A stretch of 64,000 nucleotides of DNA, taken from assembly GCF_000236805.1 (NCBI RefSeq), contig NZ_AGFX01000009.1:62001-126000 (forward strand), in the 5' to 3' direction. The notes beneath the pieces are model-generated. The model worked only from the letters and a program-made list of their open reading frames with translations, had not been told where the DNA came from and made no database searches. Made by a program: the position numbers and the translations under genes. This document shows, one piece after another, positions 47,756 through 58,525 of the stretch. Each line of letters begins with the position of its first letter. Position 1 is the first letter of the stretch. Source of the stretch: Paenibacillus peoriae KCTC 3763. Lineage in GTDB: Bacteria; Bacillota; Bacilli; Paenibacillales; Paenibacillaceae.

Positions 47756-49099
47756 ATGATTTCACGGTTTAAGAAAGCTATTTGTGCAGGTTTGGCCCTT
47801 GTAATTGCATCGTCCTTCATGACGGCACCGGGCGATGTTGCCGCAGCCAGCGCCGCCGTCGTGGATGTATCGGCGGAAAAACAAGTGATTCGCGGTTTCG
47901 GAGGTATCAACCACCCGGCTTGGATCGGAGATTTAACGGCGGTACAAAGGGAAACCGCTTTCGGAAACGGAAATAACCAGTTAGGTTTCTCGATATTAAG
48001 AATCTATGTGCACGAAGACCGTAATCAGTGGTACCGGGAATTGGAAACGGCAAAACGAGCCATTGCCCTCGGAGCCGTCGTGTTTGCGTCTCCATGGAAC
48101 CCGCCTACCGACATGGTCGAGACCTTCAACCACAACGGCGATACGTCGGCAAAACGGCTCCGTTACGACAAGTACGCCGCATATGCCCAGCACCTTAACG
48201 ATTTCGTGACTTACATGAGGAATAATGGCGTGAATCTGTATGCGATTTCCGTCCAAAACGAACCCGATTATGCGCATAACTGGACGTGGTGGACTCCGCA
48301 GGAAATGCTTCGCTTCATGAAAGAAAACGCCGGTTCCATTGATGCCAGAGTGATCGCGCCGGAATCGTTCCAATATCTGAAAAATATGTCGGACCCGATA
48401 TTGAACGATCCGCAGGCGCTTGCCAATATGGATATTCTTGGCGCACATCTATACGGTACCCAGATCGGCAATTTCGCTTATCCTCTATTCAAACAGAAAG
48501 GAGCGGGAAAAGATCTCTGGATGACGGAGGTATATTACCCGAACAGCGACAACAACTCGGCGGATCGCTGGCCCGAAGCCTTGGATGTGTCCTATCATAT
48601 CCACAATGCGATGGTAGAGGGAGATTTTCAGGCTTATGTATGGTGGTATATCCGCAGATCATACGGTCCGATGAAAGAGGACGGCATGATCAGCAAACGC
48701 GGTTACAATATGGCTCATTTCTCCAAATTCGTCCGTCCCGGCTATGTCAGGGTGGATGCCACGAAAAATCCTGAAACGAACGTTTACGTATCTGCCTATA
48801 AAGGTGACAACAAAATCGTTATCGTTGCCATTAACAGAAGCGGCTCCGGGGTTAATCAGAACTTTGTTCTACGGAATGGATCGGTTTCAAGAGTATCCCG
48901 ATGGATCACGAACAGCAGTAGCAATCTTCAACCCGGAACGGAGCTTACAGTGACGGGTGAGAATTTCTGGGCTCATCTCCCGGCCCAAAGCGTAACCACC
49001 TTCGTAGCTGATCTTGGCACAGCATCAGGTAAGGATGCTACTTATGAAGCTGAGACAGGCTCAACCTTACCTAACGCTGTCGTAGATAACCTACATTAG
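47756..49099 (+). CDS. xynC: Glucuronoxylanase, GH30 subfamily 8 (XynC-like)
   Basis: 447 residues, secreted (signal LALVIASSFMTAPGDVAAAS). GFGGINHPAWIGDLTAVQRE opens the mature enzyme; acid/base Glu169 is in ISVQNEPDYAHNW and nucleophile Glu258 in LWMTEVYYP. The beta side-domain ends FWAHLPAQSVTTFVAD, where single-domain XynC (about 422 residues) stops. Here it continues DATYEAETGSTLPNAVVDNL, the opening strand of a CBM6/35 that is cut off after 20 residues. The enzyme cleaves xylan at methylglucuronic acid branches. GGGAGGAG precedes the ATG. It is the last intact member of the island. Confidence 0.93.
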   Translation: MISRFKKAICAGLALVIASSFMTAPGDVAAASAAVVDVSAEKQVIRGFGGINHPAWIGDLTAVQRETAFGNGNNQLGFSILRIYVHEDRNQWYRELETAKRAIALGAVVFASPWNPPTDMVETFNHNGDTSAKRLRYDKYAAYAQHLNDFVTYMRNNGVNLYAISVQNEPDYAHNWTWWTPQEMLRFMKENAGSIDARVIAPESFQYLKNMSDPILNDPQALANMDILGAHLYGTQIGNFAYPLFKQKGAGKDLWMTEVYYPNSDNNSADRWPEALDVSYHIHNAMVEGDFQAYVWWYIRRSYGPMKEDGMISKRGYNMAHFSKFVRPGYVRVDATKNPETNVYVSAYKGDNKIVIVAINRSGSGVNQNFVLRNGSVSRVSRWITNSSSNLQPGTELTVTGENFWAHLPAQSVTTFVADLGTASGKDATYEAETGSTLPNAVVDNLH

Positions 49100-49137
49100 G
49101 GATATAATCGAACATTGCAATTGATTAGCATTTAACT

Positions 49138-49258
49138 GCCGAATCGCTGGACATGACCTATTTTCAGGTTTTGAGAAGAGTGATTCTTCCTTATTGTCGA
49201 CGCTCACCGCTTGGAAATGCATTAATCGGCTTGGAATGTGAAGCGGTGAGGTTAAGCA
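49138..49258 (+). pseudogene. Amino-acid ABC permease relic
   Basis: The frame AESLDMTYFQVLRRVILP, then YCRRSPLGNALIGL matches the coupling-helix region of His/Glu/Gln permeases (LGMTYFQTLRRVILPQA...PPLGN). Only this segment survives, without a start. A strong terminator overlaps its end. Confidence 0.5.
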
Positions 49259-49509
49259 CGCAAGCCGGGGTTGCATGTTGATACGGGCCTCGGCTTGCGT
49301 GCTGTTTTTTCCGGTATGCCTGGATACAGGATCATTCTTTTCTTTCTAAAGGAAATCGTCAACTGCTGTTTGTAATCCTCATCAAGGGTCCTATTTCGTT
49401 TGGCGTATTTATTGATAGCTGGTTCATAACAGGCAACCAATGTGGCCTCTGCATCTTTGTCACCTTTCTGCGCTAAATGGAGCAGAGTAGAAATGCTATT
49501 CATGTTCAT
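49252..49509 (-). pseudogene. Sigma-factor-like N-terminal fragment (HTH_16 type)
   Basis: From an ATG at 49509 (AAGAGGATG region upstream): STLLHLAQKGDKDAEATLVA, CYEPAINKYAKRNRTLDEDY, which resembles the N-terminal helices of small sigma-70-like factors. After about residue 48 the frame becomes unrelated and runs antisense through the terminator at 49255, so I regard the gene as truncated near 49370. Confidence 0.4.
49255..49310 (+). terminator. Strong Rho-independent terminator
   Basis: AGCACGCAAGCCG pairs perfectly (13 bp) with CGGCTTGCGTGCT, followed by GTTTTTT. It probably ended the lost transporter operon. Confidence 0.85.
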
Positions 49510-49778
49510 CCTCTTTTTATCGTCCAGATGTGAGATATGAGGTGATATATGGTTTCATTAGCGCCAACTTCCAATCTCATAAGTGTCCATCTCCTTTTTT
49601 TTATTAAATGGGGATTTAGAGGTCGAAAAAGGCAACCAACAATTAAAAAAACAGAAAATTGGAAATTACAAATTTATTTTCTCGTCTTTAAGCATAAATC
49701 AATGAATTTTATGTCAAAGTATGCTCAGCAATAACGAATTTTGTAGAGTACATTTGTTCAGAAAAAATCCAAAAAATC

Positions 49779-49818
49779 AAAAGCGGGCGCTGTCCAACAC
49801 AGAAGAACGCCCGCTTTT
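49779..49818. terminator. Bidirectional terminator
   Basis: AAAAGCGGGCG pairs with CGCCCGCTTTT. Flanking 49510-49994 has no gene I can support; TAACTCAACTTT at 49829-49840 matches 12 bp of the IS4-type end but has no further similarity. Confidence 0.75.
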
Positions 49819-49994
49819 AGAAATAACTTAACTCAACTTTTGGTACGACCAAACCTAGATAGTAAAGTATTTAGCGGGTGGAAAGTCTGCTTAGAAATGC
49901 TTAAGCTAAGCCACCAATAGCGAATCTCGGACGGTGACTTATAGCAAAAACCATTAAAATAGCAGCTTATACAAACTGGTCCTTATGAATGGAT

Positions 49995-50684
49995 TCAGGG
50001 AATCAGTTCCATCCTTTCTCCCGGTTTCAACACTTTCCCTACCCCATCCTTTAGAAGCGAAACGAAGTAGTGAGGGTCTTGTTTGATAAAAGGGAACGTA
50101 TTGAAATGGATCGGCACGACTTTTTTTGCTTGAAGCCATTCGGTTGCCAGTGCAGCATCCTCTGGTCCCATAGTATGATTGTCTCCGATCGGGAGGAATG
50201 CCAGATCGATGCTATTGAGTTCTCCAATTACCTTCATATCGTAAAATAAACCTGTGTCTCCCGCGTGGTAGATCGTTTTTTCCTCTGCTGTAAACAGAAT
50301 ACCTGTAGGCATTCCTGTATAGATGATTGTTTTGGTCTCCTGATTAACATGGCTTGAGCTATGAAAAGCCTGGGTTAATTTCACTTTTCCAAATTCAAAT
50401 TGATAGGCTCCCCCAATGCTCATGGCATGGGTTCGCACACCGTTCCAACTGAGAACATTCGCCAGTTCGGCCGATGCAATGACCAGCGCGTTATTTCGTT
50501 TCGCAATTTCCACAGTATCTCCAACATGATCCCCGTGGCCATGGGTCAGTAGGATTACATCCGCCTGTACGTTGGCTGCATTCAAATCGGTGTTGGAGTT
50601 GCCCGTAATAAAAGGGTCAATAAAAATGGTTGTGCCATTGGTTTCAATTTTCACAACCGAATGTCCATGATAAGATACTTTCAT
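49995..50684 (-). CDS. Metal-dependent hydrolase, UPF0173 (YtkL-like)
   Basis: 229 residues, the usual length. The metallo-beta-lactamase fold is clear: [28 protein letters not shown], the metal-binding [30 protein letters not shown] and [24 protein letters not shown] precedes the ATG. The family hydrolyses an unknown substrate; nothing in the neighbourhood resolves it. It is a single-gene unit. Confidence 0.9.
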   Translation of the reverse strand: MKVSYHGHSVVKIETNGTTIFIDPFITGNSNTDLNAANVQADVILLTHGHGDHVGDTVEIAKRNNALVIASAELANVLSWNGVRTHAMSIGGAYQFEFGKVKLTQAFHSSSHVNQETKTIIYTGMPTGILFTAEEKTIYHAGDTGLFYDMKVIGELNSIDLAFLPIGDNHTMGPEDAALATEWLQAKKVVPIHFNTFPFIKQDPHYFVSLLKDGVGKVLKPGERMELIP

Positions 50685-50901
50685 TTTTCTTCCTCCTTTG
50701 GTCGAATTGGCGATGCCAGGTTAATTCGGATTAACATGACGTAACAAGCCACCGCCGCATATTTTCTATCCGCCATTAACCCTTCCCTCGATAGGCAACG
50801 TTTCTTCCACTATAGTTGCAAATAAAACTCTCATAACCCTATGAGAGTTTTATTTGCACGAATGTAATGAAGCATGCTCGAATCGCTATCGGAACATACT
50901 C

Positions 50902-51537
50902 TTAGAAATTCTTCGCAGCGTTGCGCGCTTTTTCGATGGCATCGGCTTTGATTTGGGAAGCGCGGTCTCCAGCCGTGGACAGCCCTTCCACAAACAGACT
51001 GTCGAAGTCTGTTACGCCGACAAAGTTCAAAACGGTTTTTAAATGCCGGCTTCCATTTTCACGTTCCGCCACAGGACCTTCCGAATAGATGCCGCCGCTA
51101 GCTTGGATGTGAAATGCTTTTTTGTTATGCAGCAGTCCAACAGGGCCGTTCTCTGTGTATTTGAACGTTTTGGCTCTGACGCAAAAGGAATCAATGTACG
51201 CCTTCAATACCGGAGGGTAAGAGAAGTTCCACATTGGTGTAACGAATACGTACTTGTCCGCAGCGACGAACTCTTCGAGCAAATGATTCAGTTGAATTAC
51301 TTTTTCTTGCTGCGCGGCAGTCAATGGGTCAAACGATGCTTCCGTTTGAAGCTTGCCCCATGCCCCCAGTACATCTGCATCGATATGCGGAATGTTTCGT
51401 TGATACAGATCTACGTGCACAACTTCATCTTCCGGGTGGCTTTCTTGATAGGCTTGTACAAATTGCTCGCCAACGGAAAGGCTGTAAGATGCTTCTGGAT
51501 TACCGGGATGTGCAGTGATATAAAGTACAGTCGACAT
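50902..51537 (-). CDS. azoR: FMN-dependent NADH-azoreductase, copy 2
   Basis: 211 residues. TVLYITAHPGNPEASYSLSV, FVTPMWNFSYPPVLKAYIDS and FHIQASGGIYSEGP are the FMN-binding loops of AzoR; the enzyme reduces azo dyes and quinones with NADH. It lies 37 nt downstream of a tautomerase gene on the same strand, and both diverge from a large XRE-STAND regulator. It is the parent-type of the relic at 36228, and a paralogue of 11172-11828. Confidence 0.9.
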   Translation of the reverse strand: MSTVLYITAHPGNPEASYSLSVGEQFVQAYQESHPEDEVVHVDLYQRNIPHIDADVLGAWGKLQTEASFDPLTAAQQEKVIQLNHLLEEFVAADKYVFVTPMWNFSYPPVLKAYIDSFCVRAKTFKYTENGPVGLLHNKKAFHIQASGGIYSEGPVAERENGSRHLKTVLNFVGVTDFDSLFVEGLSTAGDRASQIKADAIEKARNAAKNF

Positions 51538-51574
51538 AATTATATTTCCTCTCTTTCATATGAAGAATTACGAA

Positions 51575-51958
51575 TTATACAATAAATGGGGCAATACCGT
51601 TGCCATAAGACCAGTTGTCTTTTGTGACTTCAATTAAATTGATGAAAACATCTTCTGTTCTAATGTCGCACTGCTGATGCAGTTGTTCAGCTAATGCCGC
51701 ATAGAACTCTTTTTTTACTTCGGGCGATCTGCCAGCATTCAGGATGATTTGAACGATGAGAAATTCATCACTTCTTTCAATATCCAGACAGTTTGGATCA
51801 AAGCTGAAGTTCTCTCGGTTGTGTTCCTCAATAACCAGAAAACGATCATTTGCAGGCACGTGTAGTTTGCCCACGATCGTTTGGGAGACGACTTCTTTAA
51901 TACGGGCTTTAGCTTCGCTCGAACGTCCTTCCAACGTGACGATACGCGTTAAAGGCAT
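51575..51958 (-). CDS. Tautomerase-superfamily protein
   Basis: 127 residues. MPLTRIVTLEGRSSEAKARI places Pro at position 2, the catalytic amino-terminal proline after Met removal. IVQIILNAGRSPEVKKEFYA and the C-terminal FINLIEVTKDNWSYGNGIAP match the tautomerase_2 group rather than the 60-residue 4-oxalocrotonate enzymes. AGGAGGT lies 7 nt before the ATG. With azoR it forms a two-gene operon that could handle quinones or keto-enol intermediates. It is divergent from the STAND regulator. Confidence 0.87.
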   Translation of the reverse strand: MPLTRIVTLEGRSSEAKARIKEVVSQTIVGKLHVPANDRFLVIEEHNRENFSFDPNCLDIERSDEFLIVQIILNAGRSPEVKKEFYAALAEQLHQQCDIRTEDVFINLIEVTKDNWSYGNGIAPFIV

Positions 51959-51979
51959 GTAGCTTACCTCCTCTTTTTG

Positions 51980-52047
51980 TTGATATGCTTTATTTTATCT
52001 GTTAAAATCCTGAACACGAATGTACATAAGTTCGTGTTTGTTCGTGT
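51980..52047 (+). promoter_or_regulatory. Promoter and operator of the STAND regulator
   Basis: TTGATA (51980), a 17-bp spacer and TAAAAT (52003-52008) make a sigma-A promoter. AACACGAA (52013-52020) and TTCGTGTT (52031-52038) form a perfect inverted repeat, and TTCGTGT recurs 10 bp on (52041-52047). The site overlaps the expected start point, so autorepression and control of the divergent tautomerase-azoR operon are likely. Confidence 0.6.
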
Positions 52048-52082
52048 CAGAACTGCTCAAACTATTGAATCCAGGTGATCAG

Positions 52083-54617
52083 ATGGAAGACGGGAAATTT
52101 TCGAAAGATTGGCCCCATGAATGGATTAAAAAAATTCGTTCCAGGCCCGCTAGACATAGCCTTTCCAAACGAATGCGGCAAGTTGACTTGGCAAGGCAAG
52201 TTGGCGTCGATCCACGAACCGTTCAACAGTGGGAGAGCGGAGATCGTCTTCCCAGCGTTGGCAGCCTCAAACGTTTGATTCAAGTTTTTTTGGAGGAAGG
52301 GCTCTTTTTGGAGGAGGCTCAGCGAAAAGAGGCTGAGGAGCTTTGGCTTGCAGTAAAACGTTTTTCAGAAGTGCGTTCTGCAACAAAACGCGAGTTTCCG
52401 GATTTTGATGTCACCTGGTTTGAAACCGTAGCTTCGTTTGAAGGTTCCAGGCAGGAAGGCCGGGTTGCCACGCAAGCCGTTTCACTTGCAACGCAAAGTC
52501 AGTTACCGAAGCCTCCTTCTCTCTTTGTAGGAAGAAGCCAATCCATGGCTGATCTGAAAGAACGGCTGAAAATCCATTCCCTTGTTTCAATCGTAGGTCC
52601 CGGGGGAATAGGAAAAACGTCTCTTGCTGTTCGAGTCGCTTCAACGCTTCCAGAAGAATACCCGGACGGTATTTGGATGTTCGAATTCAGCGCCGTGAAG
52701 GACCATCATTTTTTGGGCCAGTTTCTTTTATCCACGATGGGACTGCAAAATCAAGTGAATCGAACGGATCTCCAAACCATATTGGATGTTGTGTCCGACA
52801 AGAAAATGATGTTTATTTTCGACAACTGCGAACACGTCATTGATGCATGCGCGGATTTAGCTGACTCACTCCTGATGGCTGCGCCAGCACTAAGCATCCT
52901 GGTCACGAGCCGGGAATCCTTGAACATCTCTGGGGAATACATCTATCGGCTTCCTCCGTTATCCTTTCCAGGGGACGGGTATTCGCTGGACGAACTCCCC
53001 GAAGAAGAAATCAAGGAATTTGAAGCCGTGCAACTGTTTATGGAACGTGCGCGTTTGGCGGCTCCCAAGCTTCAGCCCACGCTGCCAAACTTGAAGCTTG
53101 TCGGTGTCATTTGCAGAAAACTTGAAGGAATTCCGTTAGCCATCGAGCTTGCGGCTTCCAGAATGAGCATGTTGACATTGGAACAAATGGAAGAGCGTCT
53201 GGCGAGTCGGCTGACATTGTTGACTTCGGGAAAACGAAATGCTGTGCCGCGGCAAAAAACGCTGAAATCTACAATCGATTGGAGCTACGATCTACTAACC
53301 GGCAAGGAGCAGCTGCTCCTGAGGAGGCTCAGTGTATTTTCGGGAGGATTTACGTTGGAGGCGGTGGAATGGATCTGTAGCTGCAAACCCGCATTGCCCA
53401 TCCGTGATGATAAACTTGCCCTGGAAGGCATGCTTGATCTGTTGTCCGGACTGGTCAACAAGTCACTCGTCTCAATCGAAATCAGTGATGACTACCGCTA
53501 CATCCGTTATTTCATGCTGGAAGCCATTAGGGAATATGCTGGCGAGAAGATGCGGGAAGAAACGGACGATCGTAGCAGACATGTTCTTCTTGAACGTCAT
53601 GCTCAATATTACAGCCAAATTTTGAATCGCGCGGAGGCCAAGTTCAGGACTCGCGAGCGTGATGCCTGCCTTGACGGAGTGAGACGGGAATATGCTAACC
53701 TGCGCTCAGCCATGCAATGGTCTTATCAAAACGCACATGCCAACTCGATCGGACTTCATATGGTTTCGAACCTTTACTGGTTCTGGCTTCATGAAGGCAG
53801 ATTAAAGGAGGGGTTGTTTTGGCTTAATTGTTTTTTGGAGAGCACCGTTCATGAAGAACTGCCTGGTGGAGATTTTGCCAAAGCATTGCATGGGCGGGGC
53901 GTCATTCAATTCGTCCAAGGAAACGTTGAAGATGCCATGCTTTCAGCTGCACGCAGCATTGATCTAGCCCGTGATCTGAATGATTCTGCACTATTAGCCT
54001 CTTCTCCTCGTCTCATGGCATTTCTTTACATCAACCAGCTGCATTCGGAAGAAGCCGAGCCTCTCGTTCAGGAGAGCGTTGACATTGCCAGGAAAACAAA
54101 GGACATGTGGAATTTGGCGGCTTCGTTGCATGCTTACGGAAAGCTAAAGCTGGAACAAAAAGAGTATCATGACGCATCCATGCTTCTAAAAGAGAGTGTG
54201 CATTTCTTCGAATTGGTTCAGGATAAATGGGAAGTATCCGGTCCGTACGAAAGTCTCGGTTATGCTGCCCTGAAACTTGGACAGATCGATCAATCCATTG
54301 AATGCTTCAAAAAAAGCATTGCAATCAGCCAAATTTACAAAGGGACATGGATTCTCTCTCGTGGAATAGAAGGGTTGGCTATAGCGTTATGGGCCAAGAA
54401 GGCTTATCCAGAAGCGGTCATTCTTCTGAGTGCTGCTGAGAAATGTCGCGAAAGCTTCGGAGGTGCTGTTGTTCCGAATTTTCCCTTGGAGCATAACTTA
54501 GTGCTTCTTGATCTTCAACAGGTTTTAAATGAACAGGAAATGCGTGATATTTGGAACAAAGGAAAGAGTCTAACGAAAGACCAAATTCTCGCATATTCGC
54601 TAGAAACCCAGGCGTAG
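52083..54617 (+). CDS. XRE-STAND ATPase-TPR transcriptional regulator (AfsR/SARP-like architecture)
   Basis: 844 residues from the ATG at 52083 (AGGTGA 4 nt upstream). Residues about 15-75 are a Cro/XRE helix-turn-helix (LSKRMRQVDLARQVGVDPRT, VQQWESGDRLPS). The NB-ARC/STAND ATPase follows: FVGRSQSMADLKER, P-loop SIVGPGGIGKTSLAVRVAST, Walker B MMFIFDNCEHVID, sensor SILVTSRESL, and GIPLAIELAASRMS. The last third is tetratricopeptide-like (FAKALHGRGVIQFVQGNVED, EVSGPYESLGYAALKLGQID). Such proteins act as signal-integrating switches that oligomerise on ligand binding. It diverges from tautomerase-azoR across a shared operator, so quinone/azo stress is the likely signal (inference). Confidence 0.88.
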   Translation: MEDGKFSKDWPHEWIKKIRSRPARHSLSKRMRQVDLARQVGVDPRTVQQWESGDRLPSVGSLKRLIQVFLEEGLFLEEAQRKEAEELWLAVKRFSEVRSATKREFPDFDVTWFETVASFEGSRQEGRVATQAVSLATQSQLPKPPSLFVGRSQSMADLKERLKIHSLVSIVGPGGIGKTSLAVRVASTLPEEYPDGIWMFEFSAVKDHHFLGQFLLSTMGLQNQVNRTDLQTILDVVSDKKMMFIFDNCEHVIDACADLADSLLMAAPALSILVTSRESLNISGEYIYRLPPLSFPGDGYSLDELPEEEIKEFEAVQLFMERARLAAPKLQPTLPNLKLVGVICRKLEGIPLAIELAASRMSMLTLEQMEERLASRLTLLTSGKRNAVPRQKTLKSTIDWSYDLLTGKEQLLLRRLSVFSGGFTLEAVEWICSCKPALPIRDDKLALEGMLDLLSGLVNKSLVSIEISDDYRYIRYFMLEAIREYAGEKMREETDDRSRHVLLERHAQYYSQILNRAEAKFRTRERDACLDGVRREYANLRSAMQWSYQNAHANSIGLHMVSNLYWFWLHEGRLKEGLFWLNCFLESTVHEELPGGDFAKALHGRGVIQFVQGNVEDAMLSAARSIDLARDLNDSALLASSPRLMAFLYINQLHSEEAEPLVQESVDIARKTKDMWNLAASLHAYGKLKLEQKEYHDASMLLKESVHFFELVQDKWEVSGPYESLGYAALKLGQIDQSIECFKKSIAISQIYKGTWILSRGIEGLAIALWAKKAYPEAVILLSAAEKCRESFGGAVVPNFPLEHNLVLLDLQQVLNEQEMRDIWNKGKSLTKDQILAYSLETQA

Positions 54618-54682
54618 ATACCGATGACCGATGGGACCAAGTTCATAACCTGAGTTGAGTAGAAGAACTTGATACTCCATTT

Positions 54683-54771
54683 TTAATAGGAAATGTTGTA
54701 TTTCTCACGACGGCGCATATCAAAATGTAATGCTTTAACCTGCTCAGCTAATTCAGGTACAATTCTATAAT
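54683..54771 (-). other. Short coding-like relic
   Basis: The minus strand reads YYRIVPELAEQVKALHFDMR, RREKYNISY, stop. No start codon or ribosome-binding site. Not recognised. It lies between the STAND gene end and the EamA gene end. Confidence 0.2.
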
Positions 54772-54793
54772 AAACAAATGTTCACAAATAAAG

Positions 54794-55702
54794 TTATAGA
54801 ACAGCGTTTTTTGGTGGAGAGGATTGTGGTTCTGGTTTTCTGCGCCGAAGATTGCTGAATGCAATACCACTCAAAATGATGAGAACGCCGATCCACTGAA
54901 CCCACCCCACATGTTCTCCCAACACAAGTGAGGACATAATGACGGCCATGGGTAGTTCAGAAGCAGTCATAATGGTCCCCATTCCCGAACCAACATGTGG
55001 CATACCTATCGAATACAAGAGGGGAGGTAGCACCACTCCGAACACACCAAGAACCAACCCATAGGGACTTAATTCAGTCAGTACATCAAGATTCATTAAA
55101 AATGTTGGAGGAAAAGCTACAAAAACAGTGATAACAGCCCCAGTCGAAAGAAGCGAACTTTTTAATATAGGCGGGGTATCCTTCTCAACAGATCCACTCA
55201 GAAAAACGAATAAAGCAAAGGTTATAGCTGCTAGTAGACCCCAAATTATTCCTTGCCATGATAGTGAGATATCGCCCTGAGACAAAATGTTTGCGGCTAA
55301 AATTGAGCCAAAGAGTAGGATTACAATGGATAAAAGTTTTCCACCGGTCGGCTTTCTTTTTTGGAAAACCCATTCATAGAGTGCTCCGATCCAAACAAAT
55401 TGGAACAACAAAACGATGGCTAACGAGGCATTTAGAGTTTGTAAGGATTTGTAATACAACATACCTGTTAATCCAAATGGAATTCCGGACATCAGGATCT
55501 TCATGACTTGTTTAAAAGCTAGTCTTTTCTTTTTGGTAAACATAACGAATATCCAGCTTAGTACAGCGCCAAAGAAATACTGTGCACCTGTCACCTCGGG
55601 TGCCGAAAAACCTGCGCTATAAGCCAGTTTAACAAATGTGGAAAGTATCCCGTAACAACACCCACCTAAGAAAATAATTAGTGCATAATGCCATAACTTC
55701 AT
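54794..55702 (-). CDS. EamA/DMT-family transporter
   Basis: 302 residues from the ATG at 55702, preceded by AAGGAGG; the longer frame includes the leader terminator and is not credible. Ten hydrophobic helices in two EamA repeats: HYALIIFLGGCCYGILSTFV with SAPEVTGAQYFFGAVLSWIF, and WQGIIWGLLAAITFALFVFL with MTASELPMAVIMSSLVLGEH. Members export amino acids, purines or other metabolites; the substrate is unknown. Expression appears to be controlled by a terminator placed in its 5' leader. Confidence 0.88.
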   Translation of the reverse strand: MKLWHYALIIFLGGCCYGILSTFVKLAYSAGFSAPEVTGAQYFFGAVLSWIFVMFTKKKRLAFKQVMKILMSGIPFGLTGMLYYKSLQTLNASLAIVLLFQFVWIGALYEWVFQKRKPTGGKLLSIVILLFGSILAANILSQGDISLSWQGIIWGLLAAITFALFVFLSGSVEKDTPPILKSSLLSTGAVITVFVAFPPTFLMNLDVLTELSPYGLVLGVFGVVLPPLLYSIGMPHVGSGMGTIMTASELPMAVIMSSLVLGEHVGWVQWIGVLIILSGIAFSNLRRRKPEPQSSPPKNAVL

Positions 55703-55726
55703 TAATAATCCTCCTTTTTTGAATAC

Positions 55727-55766
55727 AAAAAAACCACACAAATGTCTGTACAAAACATTTGTGTGG
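55727..55766 (-). terminator. Leader terminator (attenuator) before the EamA gene
   Basis: On the minus strand CCACACAAATGT pairs perfectly (12 bp) with ACATTTGTGTGG and is followed by seven T residues, then the ribosome-binding site and start about 25 nt later. TGTGG upstream (about 55795) could pair with CCACA in its left arm as an antiterminator. A 6-codon frame MWIFQE (55801-55781) precedes it. Confidence 0.7.
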
Positions 55767-55839
55767 CGAAAAAAGAGATATCACTCTTGAAAAATCCACA
55801 TCCGTATAGAGGTTTTAGTATTCAATTCATTTCGGTATC

Positions 55840-55869
55840 AGTATAAAAGCAATGGTTCATCATTGTCAA
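55840..55869 (-). promoter_or_regulatory. Promoter of the EamA gene
   Basis: On the minus strand TTGACA (55869-55864), an 18-bp spacer and TATACT (55845-55840). Transcription from here gives a leader of about 130 nt containing the attenuator. Confidence 0.6.
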
Positions 55870-57684
<1,815 letters not shown>

Positions 57685-57746
57685 TCATTAACCATTAGAG
57701 GCAAAGTTGCTACAAAATTCAGCGCTGTTTCATTGAAAAAGGTAGT

Positions 57747-57801
57747 ATCCCCTTTAAGGGAACAAGGTTAAAAGCCCATTGTCTCTTTAAAGGGGATTTT
57801 T
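57747..57801 (+). terminator. Terminator after GH1 gene
   Basis: ATCCCCTTTAA pairs with TTAAAGGGGAT and is followed by TTTTT. Confidence 0.8.
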
Positions 57802-57844
57802 CAAAGACGGAATAAGCAGGACAAAGAGAATTTGATGCAAAGTT

Positions 57845-58374
57845 TTATACCACTAACTTATTTAATTGCTTCGACATCTCATCCGGTGTAAGAGGTGATT
57901 TACTCTTTAACCACCATTCAATTACACCTACGATTGCATTACCAATAAATTGTACTTTTATTTCTTTATCCTCTTTTTCATTAAAATTCCAGCTTGCTCC
58001 TTCTATAAATATCTTTAAAAAATTCTCTCTAAAGTTCTGACTACCCCTTTTTTCTAACATTGTAGAATAAAATGAGTAATTACTATGGAAGTACTCAAAT
58101 GATCGATAATAATGATTCTTTTGTGTCAAATTCATTTTCGCTATCTTTTTTAAAGACACAGGACTCTTGCAGGTTTCGCAGATGATCGTCTATTGCTTTA
58201 TCGAGTAAATCATATTTATCTGTATAGTGGAGATATATTGTGCCTCGATTCACATTAGCTATGTAAGAAATTTCATTAATTGTAATTTGTTCGAAGTTCT
58301 TTTCTGCTAGCAATTCAATAAATGCTATTGATTGCTTCTCTAGTTTTTAGTATTCTTCGATCATTTTTTTTCAT
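57845..58374 (-). pseudogene. TetR-family regulator with two frameshifts
   Basis: Start at 58374: KKNDRRILKTREAIN, then one extra base; the next frame reads LLAEKNFEQITINEISYIAN, VNRGTIYLHYTDKYDLLDKA and on to SENEFDTKESLL; a second shift leads to YRSFEYFHSNYSFYSTMLEK, VIEWWLKSKSPLTPDEMSKQ. Joined, it is a full-length relative of the TetR at 5131 (same NRGTIYLHY helix and NYSF...EWW tail). AT-rich composition matches the next gene. As read, no functional protein is made. Confidence 0.8.
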
Positions 58375-58482
58375 TAATATCTGCCTTTTAATTAACATTT
58401 TTCTATAAATCGTTCAATAATCATCAAAATAGCGTTTTTTAATGATTGTATCATTACATAATTACATATATATTATTAGACG

Positions 58483-58502
58483 ATTGATGATTAATCATCA
58501 AT
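58483..58502. promoter_or_regulatory. 20-bp perfect palindrome, TetR operator candidate
   Basis: ATTGATGATTAATCATCAAT reads identically on both strands. It lies 24 bp before the SnoaL-like gene and about 110 bp from the broken tetR; a partial copy AATAATCATCAAAA is at about 58416. It has outlived its regulator. Confidence 0.6.
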
Positions 58503-58525
58503 TATCAAAAACAGGAGTTGAAATT

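Noticed and set aside
49829-49840. TAACTCAACTTT, matching 12 bp of the IS4-type end
   Set aside because: Similarity stops after 12 bp and no IS leader or transposase follows.
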